Source: a bacterium
GTDB lineage: Bacteria > Acidobacteriota > Polarisedimenticolia > Polarisedimenticolales > Polarisedimenticolaceae
Assembly: GCA_024226515.1 (NCBI GenBank)
Contig: JAAELQ010000040.1
Location: 1 to 64,000 of the forward strand
DNA: 64,000 nt
Direction: 5' to 3'
Part shown: positions 58,850 to 64,000 of the stretch, one piece after another
Position numbering within the stretch: the first letter of the stretch is position 1
How the letters are laid out: each line of letters begins with the position of its first letter
The notes under the pieces: generated by a model
What the model saw: the letters and a program-made list of their open reading frames with translations, nothing else
Database searches by the model: none
What the model was told of the DNA's origin: nothing
Program-made: the position numbers and the translations under genes

Positions 58850-61800
58850 TCAGTCGAGGCTTTCGCCGGTCGCTCCGTCGGTCGCGGTGACGAAGTAATA
58901 GAAGAGTTCGCCTTGCGACGGTGCGACCGGGTCTTGCAGGCTCGTCGCCGTCGGGCGGTCGAGGAGGTAGGTGTCGTCGGGGATCGGGTGGGTCGTCATG
59001 AAGTCGGCCGCGGCGGCGCGGCGGACCTTGTAGTCGACGGCGTGCAGGGCGGCGGCCCAGCGCAGCGTGCCGGCGGCGTCGACGTACAACGAGTCGCCGA
59101 CGTTGCCGAGGTCCAGGCAGGGGGGCTCGGGCGGCCCCACCGCGTTCTGTGGGTCGGGCGCGGCGAGCACGGAGAAATCGGCGGAGTTGTCGTTCGAGTC
59201 GGTTCCGTTGCCGCACAACGGTTCCTGCGCACCGGGGAGGCGTTCGATCGTCTCGCCGGCTGGCGGAGCCGGCGCCGCCGCGGTCTCCGGACAGTCGCCG
59301 GTGCCGTAGCCGACCCTGTCGACGATCGACGCATCGATGCACGAAGTCAGGTTGGCGGTCGAGTCGACCACGAACACGTGTCCGCCGCTTCCGCCCATCA
59401 GGAACTGCGTCCACGTTGCGTCGGGAGTCGGCCCACCGCTGTACTCCGGGCGGGCCAGCAGGAAGAACCCGTGCGCCGGGATAGAGGTGTCGGGCAGATC
59501 CACGCGCAGGAACGTCGAACCTCCCGCGCTCTTGTACTGCACGCTCAGGCCGTCCAGGTCGATCGGAGCCGCGGTCGGGTTGTGCAGCTCGATGAACTCG
59601 TCGTTCTGATCCAGCGTGCCGCGCGTGCGCAATTCGCTGACGACCAGGTGATCGGTCGGCGTCCCGCCGCCTCCACCGGTCACGCCCGTCGTCGCGCCGG
59701 CCGTCACCGAGACCTGCGAGCGGTTGCCCACCTCATCGACGACCTGCAGCGCGAAGTAGTACGTCGAGTTCGGCACGAGTCCGGAGACGTCCCAGGCCTC
59801 CGGGCTACCCGCGGCCTGAGGCGCCGGAGCTCCGGCGAGCGGGCTCGCCGCGAGAAACGCAGCCTCGTCCGTGATCGGTGCGGCCGCGACCCTCACGTCA
59901 TAGGCCGCGGCGATCCCCGACTCGGCGTCGTCCCCCGTCGCGGTCCACGTCAAACGGATCGCGACGTCGGACAGCGGTTCGGCGAAGAGGTCGTCGACGG
60001 TGCCCGGGGGCACGTCGTCCGGGCCGGGCGGGATCGCGTCGTAGTACAACTCGAGGAACTCATTGGCAAACGCGGCCGCGTCGCCGGCCTCGTTGATGAC
60101 GACTCCGACTCCGGCGCCGGCACCGGCTCCGCCGCCCGGAGTCCCCGCGCTCGACGCGAGAACGAGCCACGAGGCCGGATCTCCCGCCGGCGCGTCCGGC
60201 GCGATGCGTTGCATCGACTGCCCGGACGACATCGCGATCGTCGTGCCGTCCACGATCGCGCCCAGCTCGTCCTCGAGCCGGAACGACTCGCCGCCGTTGA
60301 TGAACGGGAACACGCCCTCGCTGTCGACGTACACGGTCCCGGGAGGCAGCGCGCCCCACTCCGCCTCGAACGCTGCGCGCGAGGCATCGCGGCCCAGCAC
60401 CAGGTAGCCGCCACCGGGAACCGCGGTCCCCGGAGGGAAGACGAAACTCTGCGAAGAGTCGAACTGCAGCACGCTCCACCCCGAAACGTCCAGCTCGGGC
60501 GGCAGCGTGTCGAACATCAGGTCTCCACTCTGCACCGGGCCGTTGCCGCACTCGTCGTAGCTCGACGCCTCGTAGTGATACTGCGTCTCGGGAGACAACC
60601 CGGTCAGCAGCACCTCGTGCTCGACGGCCGGCCCTGCAACGGTCTCGACGCCTCCGTAGGACGGGGTCGATCCGAAGTCGACCCGCGCGTCCGCGGGCTC
60701 GCTCGTGGTCCACGCGACCGTCGCCGTCGTTGCGCCGATATCGACGACGTGCGGCCCCGACGTGATCGTCGGCGGCGCGGCGGGCGACGTGACGAACGTC
60801 GCATCCGCCGTGGGCAGCGAGCTGTTGCCGGCGGAATCCGTGCTGGTCACGCTGTAGTGATACAGCGATTCGGGAACCAGTCCGATCAACGTGACGTCGT
60901 GCGACACGGTCGGCACGGGGTCGAGCTCGGAGGAACCGTACGCGGCGCTCGGTCCGAACGCGACCGCGCTGTCCGCCGGTTCGTCGGTCTCCCAGGTAAT
61001 CGATGCGCTGCAATCCGCGGCCGTCACCGACGGAACCGTCGTTATCGTAGGTGCCGTCGTGTCGTCTCCGGCGAGCCACTCCACGGCGTTGAGGTGAATC
61101 TCGCGATTGGCCACACCGCCCGAGGCCTGATCCCAGCCCAGGTAGAGCGTGTCGCCCGTGTCCCCGCTGCCGTCGTCGGCCGGAGACGAATCGCCGATAC
61201 AGGCGATTCGCCCGCTGCCGTAGGCGGCGGTGGCGAACGTCACCCGCGTCGTTCCGCCTGAGGGCACGTCGGTCTTCCACACGTGCGCCGTCACGCTCGG
61301 GTTCGCGGCGGGATCGATCGTCATCGCCGTCGAGCCGAACAAACCGAGCCCACCCGTTCCGTCGCCGTGCGGACCGTGCAGGATCGGGTCCGACGGATCG
61401 GCGGCGACGTTGTCGTTTACCGCGTCGGTGAACCAGTAGTCCGCCGAGGTCATCGCCGAGATCTCCTCGACGTTGAAGACGACGCCGAACAGGCCGAAGT
61501 CGGTGATCTGCCCCCCGGTTATCACCACGCCCATCAGGTCGTTGAGAATGTGCGGGCTGTCGTGTCCGTCGCAGTCGCGGTCCGAAGTCTGGTGGTCCGC
61601 GATGAGGAACAGGCCTCCGCCGGCGGCAACGAAGTCCAGGATCGCGCTCGCCTCCGACGGCGAGAAGGGTCGGTTCGGCTCGGGCAGGACGAACACGGAG
61701 TAGTTCTGCAGGTCCTGTGGGTTCGACGGGTTACCGAAGGAGATCTCCGCCCCCTCCGGCAAGCTCTCGACGCCGAAGCCGATCTGAACCAGATCGACCC

Positions 61801-62098
61801 CGAAGGCCGAGATGGCCCCGGTCCAGTACGACTCGTCGGTCGAGGCGTCGATTCCGGACGCCGGCGGAGTGGGAAAGCGCTGCGCCCGGCTCTCGTCCTC
61901 GAAGTTGGAGGGACCGCACGGATAGTGCTCCTGGTTGGCATCGAACAGATCGGCGTCGACGATCCAGTCGGCGTTTCCGGCGTTCTCGCGGTGCGACGCG
62001 TCGAACAGCACGGTCCCCTGCCCGGCCGACGGCGGGATCGAGAGCACCAGCCAGACGGCGGCAACCGCCCACCAGGCGTGTGACCGAAAAAGAAGCAT
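58850..62098 (-). CDS. large secreted protein with lamin-tail and FN3-like domains
   Basis: This 1082-residue exported protein has a signal peptide (about 1-26). An N-terminal alpha/beta domain (about 28-290; F-L-I-A-D-H-Q-T-S-D-R-D near 160) resembles GldG/ThuA-like glutamine amidotransferase-type folds. Two FN3-like domains follow (about 345-440 and 445-530; E-P-A-D-S-A-V and E-P-A-D-A-R-V). Two lamin-tail (LTD) domains lie near 540-690 and 820-970, with another FN3-like one between. The last 85 residues are the degenerate C-terminal domain found in other secreted proteins here. The ATG at 62098 is used; the frame stays open upstream across other genes. Confidence 0.8.
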   Translation of the reverse strand: MLLFRSHAWWAVAAVWLVLSIPPSAGQGTVLFDASHRENAGNADWIVDADLFDANQEHYPCGPSNFEDESRAQRFPTPPASGIDASTDESYWTGAISAFGVDLVQIGFGVESLPEGAEISFGNPSNPQDLQNYSVFVLPEPNRPFSPSEASAILDFVAAGGGLFLIADHQTSDRDCDGHDSPHILNDLMGVVITGGQITDFGLFGVVFNVEEISAMTSADYWFTDAVNDNVAADPSDPILHGPHGDGTGGLGLFGSTAMTIDPAANPSVTAHVWKTDVPSGGTTRVTFATAAYGSGRIACIGDSSPADDGSGDTGDTLYLGWDQASGGVANREIHLNAVEWLAGDDTTAPTITTVPSVTAADCSASITWETDEPADSAVAFGPSAAYGSSELDPVPTVSHDVTLIGLVPESLYHYSVTSTDSAGNSSLPTADATFVTSPAAPPTITSGPHVVDIGATTATVAWTTSEPADARVDFGSTPSYGGVETVAGPAVEHEVLLTGLSPETQYHYEASSYDECGNGPVQSGDLMFDTLPPELDVSGWSVLQFDSSQSFVFPPGTAVPGGGYLVLGRDASRAAFEAEWGALPPGTVYVDSEGVFPFINGGESFRLEDELGAIVDGTTIAMSSGQSMQRIAPDAPAGDPASWLVLASSAGTPGGGAGAGAGVGVVINEAGDAAAFANEFLELYYDAIPPGPDDVPPGTVDDLFAEPLSDVAIRLTWTATGDDAESGIAAAYDVRVAAAPITDEAAFLAASPLAGAPAPQAAGSPEAWDVSGLVPNSTYYFALQVVDEVGNRSQVSVTAGATTGVTGGGGGTPTDHLVVSELRTRGTLDQNDEFIELHNPTAAPIDLDGLSVQYKSAGGSTFLRVDLPDTSIPAHGFFLLARPEYSGGPTPDATWTQFLMGGSGGHVFVVDSTANLTSCIDASIVDRVGYGTGDCPETAAAPAPPAGETIERLPGAQEPLCGNGTDSNDNSADFSVLAAPDPQNAVGPPEPPCLDLGNVGDSLYVDAAGTLRWAAALHAVDYKVRRAAAADFMTTHPIPDDTYLLDRPTATSLQDPVAPSQGELFYYFVTATDGATGESLD

Positions 62099-62200
62099 CG
62101 CGCAGGAATATACGAAGAATCTCGCAAATGCTCGGATTTCTCGACCTTGCCCCGGAGACCGGTCGGGGCCTAGATTGCCGAGAGGGAGGCGGTTTTGAGC

Positions 62201-63016
62201 ATGGAGTCGGACTCGGCAACGGTGGTTTGCACGACGCGCAAGATCCGCGTCGACGTTCCGCTGCTGGTCAGCCTCTCCACGAACGTGCTGACGGTTCGTG
62301 AGTTCACGGTCAACCTGTCGATCGGCGGGATGTTCATCCCGACCGAGCTCGAGATCGAGGTCGACAGCATCGCCACGCTGAAGTTCCACGTCGGTCAGTT
62401 CGAGGAACCGTTCACCATCCGCGCGCGCGTCGTCCACAGCGTGACTCCGGAAGACGCGACCGCAGAACGCCCCGCCGGCATCGGCGTCGAACTGCTCGAC
62501 CTCGACGATGAGGGCCGGGACACCCTCGAGAGTATCGTCGAGGGCGGCAAGGCCTGCTCGATCGTGGAGTCGATCCGGCGTAGCGCCCGCGGCAACGGCG
62601 TGACCCTGCTGCAGATCCTCCGGACACGCCCGGTCGGCCAGAAGGTCATGCTGGCCAGGATCGCCAACAGCGTGGAGATCGACGCGCTGATCCGCGACGG
62701 CAACGCGAGCGTGATCGAGAGGCTGCTCGACTCTCCGCGATTGAACCCGAACCAGGTGGCGACGATCCTGCGCAACCGCACCCTGCCCAGCAAGGTGGTC
62801 GGCCTCGTCCGCAACGAGCCGCGCTGGCTCGACCACGACGAGGCCGTCTACCTGTTCTGCAGCCATCCTCGTGCCCTGCTCCAGGACGTGAAGGAAGAGC
62901 TGACCAGGTTGACGCCGCCGCGGCTGCAACAGCTCGCCCGCGACATGAACATCAACCCGCAGATCCGCGCCGCGGCGAAGCAGGCTGCCGCAAAGCGTGG
63001 CATCCGCATCGCCTGA
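62201..63016 (+). CDS. PilZ-domain protein with C-terminal helical repeats
   Basis: This 271-residue cytoplasmic protein has a PilZ domain (about 10-115; R-K-I-R-V-D-V-P near the start and N-L-S-I-G-G-M-F). It resembles the c-di-GMP-binding R-x3-R and N/D-x-S-x2-G motifs, although the R-x-x-R spacing differs from the usual R-x3-R, so binding is uncertain. The C-terminal part (about 135-260) is a run of short helices (L-L-D-S-P-R-L-N and I-L-R-N-R-T-L) like HEAT/DUF2336-type repeats. The ATG at 62201 has GGGAGG about 11 bases upstream; a TTG at 62195 gives a closer site. Confidence 0.75.
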   Translation: MESDSATVVCTTRKIRVDVPLLVSLSTNVLTVREFTVNLSIGGMFIPTELEIEVDSIATLKFHVGQFEEPFTIRARVVHSVTPEDATAERPAGIGVELLDLDDEGRDTLESIVEGGKACSIVESIRRSARGNGVTLLQILRTRPVGQKVMLARIANSVEIDALIRDGNASVIERLLDSPRLNPNQVATILRNRTLPSKVVGLVRNEPRWLDHDEAVYLFCSHPRALLQDVKEELTRLTPPRLQQLARDMNINPQIRAAAKQAAAKRGIRIA

Positions 63017-63055
63017 CCCTCCGTAGCCTCGGCGAAGGAGGGTAGAATCCCGCGC

Positions 63056-64000
63056 ATGTCTCGCGGCTCGGTACTGCACGTGTTGACCCAGCGCCCCGGT
63101 CGCACGGGAAGCGGCGTCACGCTCGACGCCCTCGTCCGTCAGGCTGCGCGCGCCGACTGGGATCAACGAGTCGTCGTCGGCATACCGGCCGGCGAGACGC
63201 CCGGCGTCGGCGGGCTGGCCCAGGAGCGGATCTTCCCGCTCGTCTTCGAGACGCCGCAGCTGGAGTTCCCCGTGCCGGGGATGAGCGACGTCATGCCGTA
63301 CCCCAGCACCGTCTTCTCGCGCATGACGCCCGGGCAGCTCGAGGCGTACCGCGCCGCCTGGCGTCGCCATCTGACGTCGGTGCTGGACCGGTTCCGCCCG
63401 GACGTGATCCACGCACACCACGTCTGGCTCGTCGGAGCGCTGCTGAAGGAGATCGCGCCCGGTATCCCCGTCGTCAATCATTGCCACGCGACGGGACTGC
63501 GCCAGATGGAGCTGTGCCCGCACCTCGAGGACGAAGTGAGGGCGGGCTGCGCGCGCAACGACCGGTTCGTCGTGCTGCACGGCGGGCACGCCGAGCTGCT
63601 GCGCGACGTGCTCGGTGTTTCCGGCGAGCGTGTGAGCGTGATCGGCGCCGGCTATCGAGACGATCTGTTTCACACACGGGGACGCGCGAGCGAACGCGAA
63701 GCGCGACTGATCTACATCGGCAAGTACGCCGCGGCCAAGGGACTACCGTGGCTGCTCGACGCGTTCGAGCTGCTTCGCGACCGCCGGCCGGGCCTCGAGC
63801 TGCACGTGGCGGGCAGCGGCGCCGGCGACGAGGCGGACGCGCTTGCGCGACGCATGCGAGACACCGCGGGGGTCGTGCTGCACGGTGCCGTCGATCAACC
63901 GAGCCTTGCCGACCTGCTGCGCCGCTGCTCCGTCTGCGCTCTCCCCTCGTTCTACGAGGGTCTGCCGCTGGTGCTGGTCGAGGCGCTGGCCTGCGGATGC
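63056..64000 (+). CDS. group 4 glycosyltransferase, truncated by the window end
   Basis: The reading frame from the ATG at 63056 runs through the last base without a stop, giving the first 315 residues. It is a GT-B fold GT4 enzyme: N-terminal S-V-L-H-V-L-T-Q-R, D-V-I-H-A-H-H-V-W, then L-I-Y-I-G-K-Y-A-A-A-K-G at the start of the C-terminal Rossmann half. The hallmark E-G-L-P-L-V-L-V-E-A-L-A-C-G acidic-glutamate motif lies at the window end. It transfers an NDP-sugar to a lipid or polysaccharide. The acceptor is unknown. The start follows a GGAGGG-type site at 63037-63042. Confidence 0.88.
   Translation, partial: MSRGSVLHVLTQRPGRTGSGVTLDALVRQAARADWDQRVVVGIPAGETPGVGGLAQERIFPLVFETPQLEFPVPGMSDVMPYPSTVFSRMTPGQLEAYRAAWRRHLTSVLDRFRPDVIHAHHVWLVGALLKEIAPGIPVVNHCHATGLRQMELCPHLEDEVRAGCARNDRFVVLHGGHAELLRDVLGVSGERVSVIGAGYRDDLFHTRGRASEREARLIYIGKYAAAKGLPWLLDAFELLRDRRPGLELHVAGSGAGDEADALARRMRDTAGVVLHGAVDQPSLADLLRRCSVCALPSFYEGLPLVLVEALACGC

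Noticed and set aside
62099..63673. Extension of the lamin-tail protein's frame upstream of 62098
   Set aside because: It runs antisense to the PilZ and glycosyltransferase genes, while the ATG at 62098 gives a clean signal peptide.

Overview
The window is a high-GC (roughly two-thirds G+C by eye) piece of a Gram-negative chromosome. Evidence for two membranes: outer-membrane beta-barrels, TonB/ExbB/ExbD, many lipoproteins and a patatin-barrel protein. The best taxonomic pointer is a VWFA-type exported protein of the kind described as the 'VWFA-related Acidobacterial domain' (51677-53530), supported by several large exported proteins that end in a degenerate, often '-CP' terminated, C-terminal domain. 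I infer a member of Acidobacteriota; no rRNA is present to confirm it. Only one stretch above 300 bases lacks a gene (48413-48804), and it holds an inverted-repeat element.

Layout. 115-190: tRNA-Asn. 233-4282 (minus): cell-wall and nucleotide-housekeeping operon amidase - GerMN lipoprotein - murI - rph - rdgB with overlapping starts. 4358-9857 (minus): cardiolipin synthase, an AGPS-type ether-lipid enzyme, a GST-like protein, a MoaD/ThiS-like small protein and a BNR-repeat protein. 9886-9934: REP-like hairpin. 9940-19582: large secreted proteins (subtilase, thrombospondin type 3 repeat protein, arylsulfotransferase-like protein) around a response regulator and a cysteine synthase-glutaredoxin fusion broken by a G8 tract. 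19787-29296 (plus): a co-directional run DUF1800 - DUF1501 - beta-barrel - CX4CH lipoprotein - TonB - M48 protease - ExbB - ExbD - ExbD, which looks like one envelope system. 29302-29957: VapBC toxin-antitoxin locus in a locally AT-rich pocket.

30911-34041: two-component system, a 51-codon gene and a primary-type sigma factor whose ribosome-binding site lies in a stem. 34042-34280 is crowded with inverted repeats and leads into a peptide-N-glycosidase F-like exported protein. 36587-38476 (minus): ECF sigma - membrane anti-sigma - His-rich double-PDZ protein. 41550-46617 (plus): complete hoxF-hoxU-hoxY-hoxH-hoxW for an NAD-linked bidirectional (group 3d type) [NiFe] hydrogenase, followed by a response regulator and a convergent membrane histidine kinase. 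48532-48805: a 274-bp element with 31-bp inverted ends. 48805-64000: secreted DNRLRE-multicopper oxidase, VWFA protein, glycosyltransferase, small kinase-like protein, TPR lipoprotein, patatin/Omp85-like protein, a lamin-tail-domain secreted protein, a PilZ protein and a truncated group 4 glycosyltransferase.

How it fits together: the hydrogenase supplies NAD(P)H-coupled H2 turnover; the TonB/ExbBD run energises an outer-membrane process together with the DUF1800/DUF1501 pair; many large secreted proteins with FN3, lamin-tail or thrombospondin modules suggest a particle- or polymer-degrading lifestyle. These roles are inferred from families and gene order, not demonstrated here. Long open frames antisense to most genes are a product of the GC bias and were not annotated.
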